Source of the DNA: Bacillus sp. FJAT-25509
Lineage (GTDB): Bacteria; Bacillota; Bacilli; Bacillales; Bacillaceae_G
DNA length: 64,000 nucleotides
Direction: 5' to 3'
NCBI RefSeq assembly: GCF_001420605.1
Contig: NZ_LJIZ01000003.1
Coordinates: 248,001 to 312,000 of the forward strand
Shown: one piece after another, positions 23,598 through 32,070 of the stretch
Position numbering within the stretch: the stretch's first letter is position 1
Layout of the letters: each line of letters starts with the position of its first letter
The notes under the pieces: model-generated
What the model saw: only the letters and a program-made list of their open reading frames with translations
Databases searched by the model: none
What the model was told of the DNA's origin: nothing
Translations under genes and position numbers: made by a program

Positions 23598-23987
23598 TTA
23601 TTTATTCTTTTTTAATTTCTCTTCTGCTTTTTTAATATCCTCAACTTCTCTATACTTTACAATCTTTTTTATTAGATCAAATGGAAGTGGATCGTTTAAA
23701 GGAAATTGTACAGATCCTTTAGCACCTTTATAAACCGATAGTTCTAGTTTAAATGCTGCAATTCCACTTGCTCCAGGGTAAAATCCAATATGATTTTTAA
23801 ATGCTGCAAAATGTACTAAATTTTTATTAAGCGCAAATGTAGGCATTTGGTAACTAATTCTCTCAACAGCATTTGGCACAACTTCTTTTACAGTTTTTCT
23901 TAAGGCTTGTAACTTTTCCTGAACATCTGGCTGAAATTGTGAAATATATTCATCAATCGTTTCAAAGGTTTTTTTAGTATTTTCCAT
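23598..23987 (-). CDS. DUF1801 family protein (YdhG/Fra-like iron chaperone)
   Basis: 129 residues. FETIDEYISQFQPDVQEKLQ, VVPNAVERISYQMPTFALN, HFAAFKNHIGFYPGASGI and GSVQFPLNDPLPFDLIKKIV follow the DUF1801 pattern end to end. In B. subtilis a member (YdhG, called Fra) acts as a frataxin-like iron chaperone; several paralogues exist, so the role is likely but not certain. GGAG precedes the ATG. It lies 18 bp after the MFS exporter gene and is probably co-transcribed with it. Confidence 0.8.
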   Translation of the reverse strand: MENTKKTFETIDEYISQFQPDVQEKLQALRKTVKEVVPNAVERISYQMPTFALNKNLVHFAAFKNHIGFYPGASGIAAFKLELSVYKGAKGSVQFPLNDPLPFDLIKKIVKYREVEDIKKAEEKLKKNK

Positions 23988-24005
23988 AAATTCTCCTTTA
24001 GCAAA

Positions 24006-25244
24006 TTATCCTGCTTTTTCTGTTTTGTCTCCAGAAAGTGAATTAATTCTTCTAAGTGAAGGGAATAAATACATCCAAAGTCCTGCAACTAATATCGTTC
24101 CAAGTCCACCCACAAATACAGCTGGTACCGCACCAATTAATCCAGCCATCGTTCCAGATTCAAATTCCCCGAGCTGATTTGAAGTTCCAATAAATAGTGA
24201 ATTTACAGCATTTACTCTGCCTCTCATATCATCCGGTGTCTGTAGCTGAACTAGCGAAGAACGTATTACTACGCTGACTACATCCGAGGCTCCGATGATA
24301 AATAATGCAATTAATGAGATGACTAAGTTTGTTGAGATTGCAAATAGCATAGTTGCCAGCCCAAAAATACCTAACGCTCCAAATAATATTGGACCATATG
24401 ATCTTTTAAGTGGAAAATAAGCTAAAATTAAAGACATGATTAATGCTCCAACAGCTGGTGCAGTACGCATTAGCCCTAAGCCCCAAGCACCTGTATGTAA
24501 AATATCTTGCGCATAAATTGGTAAAAGTGCTGTAGCTCCTCCGAGTAAAACGGCAAATAAATCAAGTGATATCGTTCCTAAAATGATTGGGTGCTTATAG
24601 ACAAATTCTAACCCCATAAGCATTGTACGTAAAGTTACTGGTTCTGATTTTCGAATAAATTGACTGTCTAATTTTATAAAAAATGTTAGGATTGATGAAA
24701 GTAATAAAGCAATTGCTGACGTTGCATATACGTATGCTGGTCCTACCGAAAATAATACCCCACCAAGAGATGGCCCTAGTATTTGTGCTGTTTGACCTGC
24801 AGATGTACTCCAAGAAATGGCTTGCTGTAAAATAGACTTTGGCACAACTTGAGGTAATAATGCAGAAGAAGCAGGCCCTTCAAATGAACGGCACGCACCG
24901 AGTATAAAAGCAGCAATTAATATTTCCTCTCTACTTAGCCAATTAGCAAAATTACCATATAAAAGAAGCCCTGCTATTATAGCTTCTATCATTTGGCAGA
25001 TGAAAACAATCTTCCGACGATCAACTCTGTCAGCAACTTGACCAACTACTAAAGTAAGTAAGACCATTGGAATAAATTGCGCCAAACCAACTAGCCCCAG
25101 ACTAAACGCGTCATGTGTCAAATCATACATTTGCCATCCAATTGCTACCGATAGCATCTGAAATGAAGTCGAAGTAAACATACGAGAGACCCAAAAATTC
25201 GTAAATGAGGTCCCTTTAAAGATAGATTTTTTTGATGCAGACAA
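24006..25244 (-). CDS. MFS exporter of the EntS/MFS_3 type
   Basis: 412 residues, about eleven to twelve helices, from a TTG start with GGGGAGAG upstream. Signature pieces: FWVSRMFTSTSFQMLSVAIG, VGQVADRVDRRKIVFICQM (loop 2-3 motif), RSFEGPASSALLPQVVP, TAGQ-like SAGQTAQILGPSLGG and RGRVNAVNSLFIGTSNQLGE. The family includes the enterobactin exporter EntS and multidrug exporters. A neighbouring iron-chaperone-like gene on the same transcript would suit siderophore export, but this is only context. Confidence 0.82.
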   Translation of the reverse strand: MSASKKSIFKGTSFTNFWVSRMFTSTSFQMLSVAIGWQMYDLTHDAFSLGLVGLAQFIPMVLLTLVVGQVADRVDRRKIVFICQMIEAIIAGLLLYGNFANWLSREEILIAAFILGACRSFEGPASSALLPQVVPKSILQQAISWSTSAGQTAQILGPSLGGVLFSVGPAYVYATSAIALLLSSILTFFIKLDSQFIRKSEPVTLRTMLMGLEFVYKHPIILGTISLDLFAVLLGGATALLPIYAQDILHTGAWGLGLMRTAPAVGALIMSLILAYFPLKRSYGPILFGALGIFGLATMLFAISTNLVISLIALFIIGASDVVSVVIRSSLVQLQTPDDMRGRVNAVNSLFIGTSNQLGEFESGTMAGLIGAVPAVFVGGLGTILVAGLWMYLFPSLRRINSLSGDKTEKAG

Positions 25245-25447
25245 ATTAAAACTCTCCCCTTTTTAACTCTAACAAATAGCAAATTGAATATTTATACTAT
25301 TAATGAAATTTAAATACATATCATTATACTATTTTTACTCTGAATTTGTGGATTAATTCAACTTACATTAAATGAATTTTAATAATTGGAGAGATCTATT
25401 ATATTTACACTCCAACTAACCAACTAATTATAAGTAAGTTATATTCA

Positions 25448-25485
25448 TCTTTTTGCTGTTTTAGTTACTCATGAACTACTTATGT
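25448..25485 (+). repeat. single copy of the 52-bp repeat family (core part)
   Basis: TTTTGCTGTTTTAGTTACTC then ATGAACTACTTATG is the same core as in the two tandem arrays (GCTGTTTTACTTnCTCATGAACC...TTATG). The proposed start codon of the LuxR-type gene lies in its end. Confidence 0.6.
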
Positions 25486-26111
25486 ACAATATTCTTGATA
25501 TCTATATGAATCTTTTTCCCGTTCGAAATGCTTATTTATTTAGATATTCTCCTTTTGGATTTTTAGGTGAAGGCATTATTTTGATTTCATATGATGGATT
25601 ATCACATATACGAGAAATAAGAGATGATATTCGTTCGCTCCCAATCATCTTTTCAGCAATTTGTGAGCGAAAAGCAAAGTTTTGTTCAGGGATTGAATAC
25701 TTAAAACAAACGAGTAGTAAATATATCTTCCCTTCTAGTGTTAACTCTATGATTGTTGTGCCAATCTGTTTCGGTTCAGTAGTTGTTGGATATATTTGTT
25801 CAACGGAATTTAAAGATGATTTTATTAATATGGATGATAAACTACTCTCTTCATTTACATACTATGGTAAGTTAATTGGTAAATTTTTAGAAAATACAAC
25901 TGGGGCTTATCATTCAATCATTTTAAGTAAAAGAGAATTAGAGGTAATGAAACGCATTGCTTGGGGAGAAAGCACAAAAGAGATGGCAGATTCCATGAAT
26001 ATTAGTGAACTTACAGTAAAACAATATGTGAAATCTGCTATTAAAAAACTTGGTGCTAACAATCGCTCTCATGCTGTTGGTGAATTAATTCGAAAAGGAA
26101 TTATTTCTTAA
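25482..26111 (+). CDS. LuxR-type regulator with GAF-like N-terminal domain, 5' end doubtful
   Basis: 209 residues as read. The C-terminal part is a GerE/LuxR HTH (SKRELEVMKRIAWGESTKEM, then ISELTVKQYVKSAIKKLGAN). The N-terminal part looks like a GAF-type sensor domain but begins directly with YMNLFPVRNAYLFRYSPF, the second element of that domain in relatives, so some residues may be missing. The ATG has no ribosome binding site and lies in a repeat copy; no other start is available in the open frame back to 25434. The gene may have been truncated by arrival of the repeat. Confidence 0.65.
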   Translation: MYNILDIYMNLFPVRNAYLFRYSPFGFLGEGIILISYDGLSHIREIRDDIRSLPIIFSAICERKAKFCSGIEYLKQTSSKYIFPSSVNSMIVVPICFGSVVVGYICSTEFKDDFINMDDKLLSSFTYYGKLIGKFLENTTGAYHSIILSKRELEVMKRIAWGESTKEMADSMNISELTVKQYVKSAIKKLGANNRSHAVGELIRKGIIS

Positions 26112-26133
26112 ATTTTGAAAGCGCTTTAAAAAT

Positions 26134-26173
26134 AAAAAAAGCACTAATCCTTTTATGCAAGAGATTAGTGTCA
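26134..26173 (-). terminator. terminator hairpin, duplicate copy A
   Basis: CACTAATC (26142-26149) / GATTAGTG (26163-26170) with an A-run only on the left, so it works on the minus strand. 29 of 32 bases match copy B at 26661-26692. Confidence 0.65.
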
Positions 26174-26469
26174 GTCTGTTGAAGTATAAAAGGTCTATAA
26201 GGAAAACAAAATTTAGGGGAAATGAATTGATGTTAAAATTCATTTTTTTATATTTAGTAACGATTTTAAATGTTAAAGTGTTTCAACAATTTTAATATAC
26301 CAACAAACTATAGTAATTGTTTTTTCAAATTTTAGATATATCGTTTTAAATGATTAGTTTATTAGTTAATGTTCAATCCCAATTTACCTAAAAATTGATT
26401 ATTAAACTGTTACACTAAGTAAAGGATACTTAATTAGTATTTTTTCCGTAAACTTTTATTGATGGATTA

Positions 26470-26594
26470 GTTGATTGGAATGGAGGGATGCTCGACTCCT
26501 ATGGGATTAGCGGGAAGGCTGAGACCCCGCAGGCGCGCCGAGGAGGCTCAGGTCTCGCCCCATGAAAAGCGAGAGTCCTGTAATGGAAATCAAC
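26470..26594 (+). repeat. 125-bp GC-rich Bacillaceae intergenic repeat
   Basis: A GC-rich island in AT-rich DNA with terminal inverted ends GTTGATT / AATCAAC and internal complementary blocks (GGGATGCTCGACTCC with GCGAGAGTCCTG; TGAGACCCCGCAGGCG with CGAGGAGGCTCAGG). This is the well-known dispersed structured repeat of Bacillus and relatives, of unknown function. It carries no gene. Confidence 0.8.
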
Positions 26595-26657
26595 AACACT
26601 CTACTTCTTTTACGAAAATTTGATAATTATAATTTACAAGATGGTTTTACAAAAGCG

Positions 26658-26699
26658 TGACACTAATCCTTTTATGTAAAAGAATAGTGTCATTTTTTT
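26658..26699 (+). terminator. terminator hairpin, duplicate copy B
   Basis: TGACACTA (26658-26665) / TAGTGTCA (26685-26692) with T-run 26693-26699 on the plus strand. It is 519 bp from copy A. Confidence 0.65.
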
Positions 26700-26700
26700 C

Positions 26701-27378
26701 TTAATCAAGCGAAATCCAATTATTTTTCATTGCAAAAATCACAGCGTTTAGTCTGTCAGATACTTGTAATTTTTGGATTATATTTGAAACATGGTTTTTA
26801 ACAGTTTTACTCGAAATAAATAATTCAGATCCTATTTGGATATTAGAATATCCTTGAGCTAGAAGTTGTAAAATTTCTATTTCTCTTTTTGTTAAAAGAC
26901 TATTCATAGCCTCAGAATCTAGTTCTTTCTTTTTCTTTCCATTCTCAAGAAGTCGTGTATTTTCTTCAATAATTAAATTTGTTAATCGAGAATCTAAGAA
27001 AAATTGGCCATTTTGAACTTGTTTTACAATATAAAGTAAATATTCTTCATCAATGTCAGTTAAGCAAATTCCATTTACCCCAATTTCTAGTAAACTCTTT
27101 ATTTCTTTATAATCTATATTATTTTTTATGATTACTATATTAATGTTCTTATCAATTAACTTTAAAAGCTGAGATTTTACTCCCATCTCTTCATTTTTCA
27201 CATGACAAATAAAAAATGTTTCATTTAAATCACTTGTATTAATTTCATGGAAATCTATTTTTCTAGCATCTAGATTATGATGTATTAAAATTGTACATAT
27301 ACCAGATACGAAAAGAGTATTTTCAACAAAAATAAATGTTTTATTTTCGTGGTGATTAAACTCATTGTTAGTAAACAT
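26701..27378 (-). CDS. LuxR/NarL-type regulator with degenerate receiver domain
   Basis: 225 residues from the ATG at 27376-27378; an upstream in-frame TTG (27390) is less likely. The C-terminal HTH is clear: LTKREIEILQLLAQGYSNIQ, ISSKTVKNHVSNIIQKLQVS. The N-terminal receiver-like domain keeps the shape (FIFVENTLFVSGICTIL, GVNGICLTDIDEEYLLYIVK) but the site of the phospho-Asp reads FFICHVKNEEMG, with no Asp. It is therefore probably not controlled by phosphorylation. No sensor kinase is adjacent. Confidence 0.8.
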   Translation of the reverse strand: MFTNNEFNHHENKTFIFVENTLFVSGICTILIHHNLDARKIDFHEINTSDLNETFFICHVKNEEMGVKSQLLKLIDKNINIVIIKNNIDYKEIKSLLEIGVNGICLTDIDEEYLLYIVKQVQNGQFFLDSRLTNLIIEENTRLLENGKKKKELDSEAMNSLLTKREIEILQLLAQGYSNIQIGSELFISSKTVKNHVSNIIQKLQVSDRLNAVIFAMKNNWISLD

Positions 27379-27608
27379 TTTTATTCCCAACTTTCAACAG
27401 TAATTAGACTCAATTACTGATATTTCATTACTTAATCCTAATTAATCCTATAAAATTAAATGGAATTAAGTAGTATTTTACATCGTTTACGGAAGAAATT
27501 ATATTTCATATATGTTAAGCTATAGTTAAGTAATACTTAACAATGTAAAACACTTAAATATATTAAACTATTGATAGGATAAGTTAGTTTTTATATTAGG
27601 AGGATAAA

Positions 27609-28505
27609 ATGAACTTTGAACAACTAGAATATGTTGTAAGTATCGCAAAAGAGAAGTCGATTTCAAGGGCAGCGAAAAAATTGCATATTTCTCCTTCTGG
27701 GGTTAGTCAAGCCATAACTCAACTTGAAAGAGAATTAGAAATAAATATATTTAATCGTTCTAGAGGCGGAATTACGTTAACTTTTGAGGGAGAGTTAGTA
27801 TTATCTAGGTCAATTGATATTTTAAATAATTTAAAAGAATTAAAAGATCAACTTTCGACTTTTAAGGAAACTAGAGTAAAACATATGAAAATTGCATGTG
27901 CACCTACGTTCACTTTTACAATTCACGATGTTTTAAAAAAATACTCTGGGAAAAACAATGGCGCTACAATTGAATTAATTGAACAAGGTTCACCTCAGAT
28001 CATTAACAATTTAACAAAAGAGGACTATGATTTAGCGTTAGTTGTTTCTTCAAAAGCGGAATTAGAAAAGGAAAATAATATTAATTTCGAATTTTTAAGT
28101 AAAGGAAATGTTTGTATTATAGTAGGTAAAAATTCTCCTTTATATGATTTAGATTTTGTTACAGCTGAAGAACTACTTTATCAAAAAGTTGTAATGTATA
28201 ATTTTTCAAATAAACATTTTCTGCAATTAGTTAAAAAATTTAAAAATGAGATTGTTCTTAAATCAAATCGGACGATGACACTAATTGAAATTATTAAAGA
28301 AGGAAGCGTATTTACATTTGTGCATAATACAACTTTAAAATATTTTCCTGATGTATTAAATGGCGAATTAAAAGTAATTCCCATTAAAGAAACAGATTAT
28401 GTTTATGAGGACTTTTGGGTGATCTCTCCAAATACTAAAGAAAATACAAGTGACAAAAATGAATTTATTAAGTGTGTAAGAGATCTTTTAAATGGTATTT
28501 CTTAA
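27609..28505 (+). CDS. LysR family transcriptional regulator
   Basis: 298 residues, standard length. The N-terminal HTH reads EQLEYVVSIAKEKSISRAAK then LHISPSGVSQAITQLEREL; the ligand domain follows with IACAPTFTFTIHDVLKKY. AGGAGG 7 bases before the ATG. Its target is not evident: neighbours on both sides are separated by terminators and it is not divergent from a metabolic operon. Confidence 0.88.
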   Translation: MNFEQLEYVVSIAKEKSISRAAKKLHISPSGVSQAITQLERELEINIFNRSRGGITLTFEGELVLSRSIDILNNLKELKDQLSTFKETRVKHMKIACAPTFTFTIHDVLKKYSGKNNGATIELIEQGSPQIINNLTKEDYDLALVVSSKAELEKENNINFEFLSKGNVCIIVGKNSPLYDLDFVTAEELLYQKVVMYNFSNKHFLQLVKKFKNEIVLKSNRTMTLIEIIKEGSVFTFVHNTTLKYFPDVLNGELKVIPIKETDYVYEDFWVISPNTKENTSDKNEFIKCVRDLLNGIS

Positions 28506-28506
28506 T

Positions 28507-28554
28507 AAAAAACGCTAAATGATACAAAACAAACTTGTATAATTAGCGTTTTTT
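28507..28554 (+). terminator. bidirectional terminator between lysR-type and phosphatase genes
   Basis: AAAAAACGCTAA (28507-28518) / TTAGCGTTTTTT (28543-28554) with further pairing GATACAA/TTGTAT inside. Confidence 0.8.
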
Positions 28555-28562
28555 ATTTTTAT

Positions 28563-28991
28563 TTAAGCATTAGGAAAAATCTTTTTTAAAGATTCCTTCA
28601 TATCAGGATTCGATTTAATTGTTGGACGTATTGATCTAGCCATTTTTTCAGCTTCTTCAATTGTTTCTGCTTTGTTTAGTGCAATTAATGCTCCTATTGC
28701 CACTGTACCTGCACGAGTATTCCCCCCACCACAATGGAAATACACTTTTTGATCATTTTGATAAGCTTCTACGACATGATCAATCGCTTTTTTAAGTGTT
28801 TCTGCTTGTTCTTCTTTATCATCAACAATCGGACTATGTACACGGTTAATTTGAGGGTCAACCTCATAATTTTTTACCCTTAAATCAAAAACAATATCTG
28901 CATTTTCGTTTTCCATCATGTCTTTAACGTCATCTGCCCCACCGAAAAAGACACGATCTTTTATTAATTCTTGATAATTCTTGTTACTCAT
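28563..28991 (-). CDS. protein tyrosine/dual-specificity phosphatase-like protein
   Basis: 142 residues. The core motif VYFHCGGGNTRAGTVAIGAL is an HCx5R(A) phosphatase loop; upstream ADIVFDLRVKNYE supplies a DLR element like those in small cysteine phosphatases. The general-acid Asp may be in VHSPIVDDKEEQ. The substrate is unknown. GGAGG precedes the ATG. It follows the broken metallo-hydrolase gene region with 33 bp between, in the order phosphatase first, so the two were probably an operon. Confidence 0.75.
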   Translation of the reverse strand: MSNKNYQELIKDRVFFGGADDVKDMMENENADIVFDLRVKNYEVDPQINRVHSPIVDDKEEQAETLKKAIDHVVEAYQNDQKVYFHCGGGNTRAGTVAIGALIALNKAETIEEAEKMARSIRPTIKSNPDMKESLKKIFPNA

Positions 28992-29023
28992 CTTTTTGCC
29001 TCCAAAACGTTTCTTTACTATTT

Positions 29024-29770
29024 TTATTGAATGATTTCACTTAATCTTTCTTTTACATTCCCCTCAAATAATCCACCATGATAACAGATTACTTTTTCAA
29101 TATCGAATGATAATAAAGCCTCAAGTGATTTGATTGATTGTTCAATATCATAAGTGTACCCCGGGTTTGAAGGGTTTAATTGACCATTTTCAATCATTAG
29201 TGCATCTCCTGCAACTAATGTTTTCGACTCTTTATGATAAAAGCTTATATGTCCTGGTGTATGTCCAGCACTGTCAATTACAGTAATACCACCACAAATT
29301 GCCAAATCATTTCCTGGTGTAACAATATGGTCAACTTTACCTTTTGGGGGATTTTCTAATCTGTTTTTAAATGCTTTTCGGAATTCATCTGTTGTATCTG
29401 CTGGCAATGCCGCTACAGCATTCGCAATTTTTTCTGGCGTAATTTTAATAAGTAACTTTTCACCTTGAATATAAGGTTTTTCTATTTCACTCGCATAGAC
29501 TTCAATTTTATTAGTAGACTCTTCTACGATTACAGAAAGACTGCCAATATGATCAATATCTTAATGAGTAATCAGTATTTTATTAAGTTTTTCAAATGGT
29601 ACTCCTACAGTTTCAAAGCAATTTTGAAATTCGTTTAATTGTCCTGGATAGCCTGTATCAATTAAAACCACATCTTCGTCATCCCAAATTAGCGTTGGAT
29701 GAATTGTATTTGTCATTCCATTTGAATTCATCGTAATGTTTAACATTTGAATCTTACTACTACCAAGCAT
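29024..29770 (-). pseudogene. MBL-fold metallo-hydrolase interrupted by one stop codon
   Basis: One frame of 249 codons from ATG 29768-29770 to TAG/TAA at 29024, broken only by TAA at 29561-29563. The reading is ...NKILITH-stop-DIDHIGSLSV, where the intact family has ITHxDIDHIG, the zinc-binding HxHxDH-type motif; a single CAA-to-TAA change explains it. Before it lies DDEDVVLIDTGYPGQ, after it AGHTPGHISFYHKESKTLVAGDAL and ICYHGG with further metal ligands. The rest of the frame is undamaged, so the change is recent. A restart TTG at 29407 could yield only the second half. Confidence 0.85.
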
Positions 29771-29928
29771 AAAATCACTCCCGAACTATATTGTGAATCA
29801 TTTCCAAGTACTATCGTAACGATTAAAGCCCACAGAGTCAACACGAAAATATTTTATTATAACATAAAAATTTTTATTTGTCAATATATCAATTAATTTA
29901 ATAAAATGTAATTTTTAACATTTTCTCA

Positions 29929-29967
29929 CAAAAAAACTAGATATACTAATCTTGAAGTATATCTAGT
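29929..29967 (-). terminator. terminator of the methylmalonyl-CoA operon
   Basis: ACTAGATATACT (29936-29947) / AGTATATCTAGT (29956-29967); T-run on the minus strand. It lies about 107 bp after the carboxyltransferase gene. Confidence 0.8.
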
Positions 29968-30074
29968 CACTTTAGTTTTATTAAGGACATGTTAAATCTA
30001 CCAAAATTTTCACAGTAGAGGTAGTTTAGTGAGGATTATTTCCATACCTAATATACTCCTCAATTCCCTAATCT

Positions 30075-31637
30075 TTAAAGCGGTATATTTCCATGTTTCT
30101 TGTTAGGTCTTGTTTCACTTTTTGTTCTTAACATTTCTAAGGATTGTTTTAAGACTTTACGTGTTTCTCGTGGATCAATAACATCATCGACCATACCATG
30201 AGAAGCTGCAACATATGGGTTTGCAAACATTTCTCTGTATTCTGAAATTTTTTCAGCACGAGTTGCAATTGGGTCGATACTTTGATTGATTTCTTTTGCA
30301 AAGATAATATTTGCTGCTCCTTCTGGTCCCATTACGGCGATTTCTGCATTTGGCCAAGCGTATACTACATCTGCACCAATTGCTTTTGAATTCATTGCTA
30401 CGTATGCACCGCCATATGCTTTTCTTAAGATTACAGTAATTTTTGGAACTGTAGCTTCTGAATATGCATATAAAATTTTAGCTCCGTGACGGATAATTCC
30501 ACCATGCTCCTGGTTTACTCCTGGGAAGAAACCTGTTACATCTTCAAATGTAATTAAAGGTATATTAAATGAATCACAGAAACGGATAAATCTTGATAGT
30601 TTATCAGATGAATTAATGTCAAGACCGCCTGCCATTACTTTTGGCTGATTTGCTATGATTCCTACGCTTTGTCCATCAATTCGACCAAAACCGATCACAA
30701 TATTTTTTGCAAAGTTTGGTTGAACTTCCATGAAATCTCCAGAATCAAGTATTTGCTCAATGACTTTTCTTACATCGTAAACTTTCGTAGATTCAATTGG
30801 AACTAAGTCAATTAACTCTTCTCTCCAATCATCATTTTCAAAGAAAGGAACGCCTTCTGGTTTTTCATTATTATTTTGAGGTAAAAAGCTAATAAGTCTA
30901 CGCACCTGCTCTAAAATTTCAGGTTCTGATTCTTCAGTGAAATGTGCTACACCGCTAATCGAAGAATGAACTTTTGCTCCTCCTAGATTTTCTGAAGTAA
31001 TTTTTTCACCAGTTATTGTCTCAATTACTTTTGGACCAGTAATAAACATTTGGCTCGTCTTCTCAACCATAAAAACAAAATCAGTAATTGCTGGTGAATA
31101 GACTGCTCCTCCTGCACATGGGCCCATTATGACAGAAATTTGTGGTATAACGCCTGAATAAATCGAATTGCGATAAAATACATGACCGTAACCGTCTAAA
31201 GAAACTACTCCTTCTTGTATTCTTGCACCGCCCGAATCATTTAACCCTATAATCGGAGCGCCAACTTTTGCTGCTAAGTCCATAACTTTCGCAATTTTTA
31301 AAGCGTGCATTTCACCTAATGCTCCACCAAAAACTGTAAAGTCTTGCGCAAATACATAAATTAGACGTCCATGTACTTTACCGTAACCAGTGACAACGCC
31401 TTCACCCGGACTATCCATTTTATCCATTCCAAAATTCGTAGCGCGATGTTTAATAAAGGGATTTAATTCGACAAAAGTATCTTCATCTAATAAAAGATTT
31501 ATACGTTCTCTAGCAGTTAATTTTCCTCTATTATGCTGTGAATCTATTCGTTCGTCTCCACCGCCCAATTCAATTACTCTCTTTCGATCCATTAATTCAT
31601 TAATTTTCTCATAAGCTGTTGTCATGACTTTATTCAA
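30075..31637 (-). CDS. acyl-CoA carboxyltransferase subunit (propionyl/methylmalonyl-CoA type)
   Basis: 520 residues. RGKLTARERINLLLDEDTF, the acyl-CoA-binding GGSLGxM-like FGGALGEMHALKI, GSGGARIQEG-like LNDSGGARIQEGV, and MGPCAGGAVYSPAITDF in the first half; FEDVTGFFPGVNQEHGGIIR, KAYGGAYVAMNSK and MGPEGAANIIF in the second. This is the two-crotonase carboxyltransferase of propionyl-CoA carboxylase or methylmalonyl-CoA decarboxylase (YqjD/MmdA type). It overlaps the epimerase gene by 8 bp as last gene of the operon. No biotin carboxylase or biotin carrier gene is in the operon. Confidence 0.9.
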   Translation of the reverse strand: MNKVMTTAYEKINELMDRKRVIELGGGDERIDSQHNRGKLTARERINLLLDEDTFVELNPFIKHRATNFGMDKMDSPGEGVVTGYGKVHGRLIYVFAQDFTVFGGALGEMHALKIAKVMDLAAKVGAPIIGLNDSGGARIQEGVVSLDGYGHVFYRNSIYSGVIPQISVIMGPCAGGAVYSPAITDFVFMVEKTSQMFITGPKVIETITGEKITSENLGGAKVHSSISGVAHFTEESEPEILEQVRRLISFLPQNNNEKPEGVPFFENDDWREELIDLVPIESTKVYDVRKVIEQILDSGDFMEVQPNFAKNIVIGFGRIDGQSVGIIANQPKVMAGGLDINSSDKLSRFIRFCDSFNIPLITFEDVTGFFPGVNQEHGGIIRHGAKILYAYSEATVPKITVILRKAYGGAYVAMNSKAIGADVVYAWPNAEIAVMGPEGAANIIFAKEINQSIDPIATRAEKISEYREMFANPYVAASHGMVDDVIDPRETRKVLKQSLEMLRTKSETRPNKKHGNIPL

Positions 31638-32070
31638 CTTCCTTTCTGGTTAAACTAGATGATGGTTGGCATAGCTCGAACAATACTTTATTCGTTGAAT
31701 TTGGATGAAGGAAAGCAACTAGGCTATCGTGCGCACCCTTTTTTGGAACTTCATTAATTAGTTTAATTCCGTGTTCTTTCACAACTTCAAGCTGTTTCTC
31801 ACAGTTTTCTGTTTCTAAAGCAATATGATGAATTCCTTCGCCTTTTTTCTCAATAAACTTTGCAATTGGGCTTTCTGGACTAGTTGCTTCTAAAAGCTCA
31901 ATTTTCACTTCACCGATTTCGATAAATGCTACTCGTACTTTTTCACTTTCAACAGTTTCAATTCCTTTAAGTTTTAAACCAAGCACATTCGTATACAATT
32001 GAATAGAAGTCTCTAAATCTCTTACTGCAATTCCAATATGATTAATTTTTTTAGGACTAGTCTCTTGCAT
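31630..32070 (-). CDS. mce: methylmalonyl-CoA epimerase
   Basis: 146 residues of VOC fold. KINHIGIAVRDLETSIQLYT and the GEGIHHIALETENCEKQLEV stretch carry the metal-binding His residues; VAFIEIGEVKIELLEATSPE and FLHPNSTNKVLFELCQ complete the family pattern. It interconverts the (R) and (S) forms of methylmalonyl-CoA, linking carboxyltransferase and mutase. Start and stop overlap the neighbours (1 bp with meaB, 8 bp with the carboxyltransferase gene). Confidence 0.9.
   Translation of the reverse strand: MQETSPKKINHIGIAVRDLETSIQLYTNVLGLKLKGIETVESEKVRVAFIEIGEVKIELLEATSPESPIAKFIEKKGEGIHHIALETENCEKQLEVVKEHGIKLINEVPKKGAHDSLVAFLHPNSTNKVLFELCQPSSSLTRKEVE

Noticed and set aside
29561-29563. Recoded stop (selenocysteine or readthrough) in the metallo-hydrolase
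   Set aside because: The codon is TAA, not TGA, it stands where relatives have an ordinary residue next to the zinc ligand, and no stimulatory structure is evident. A point mutation is simpler.
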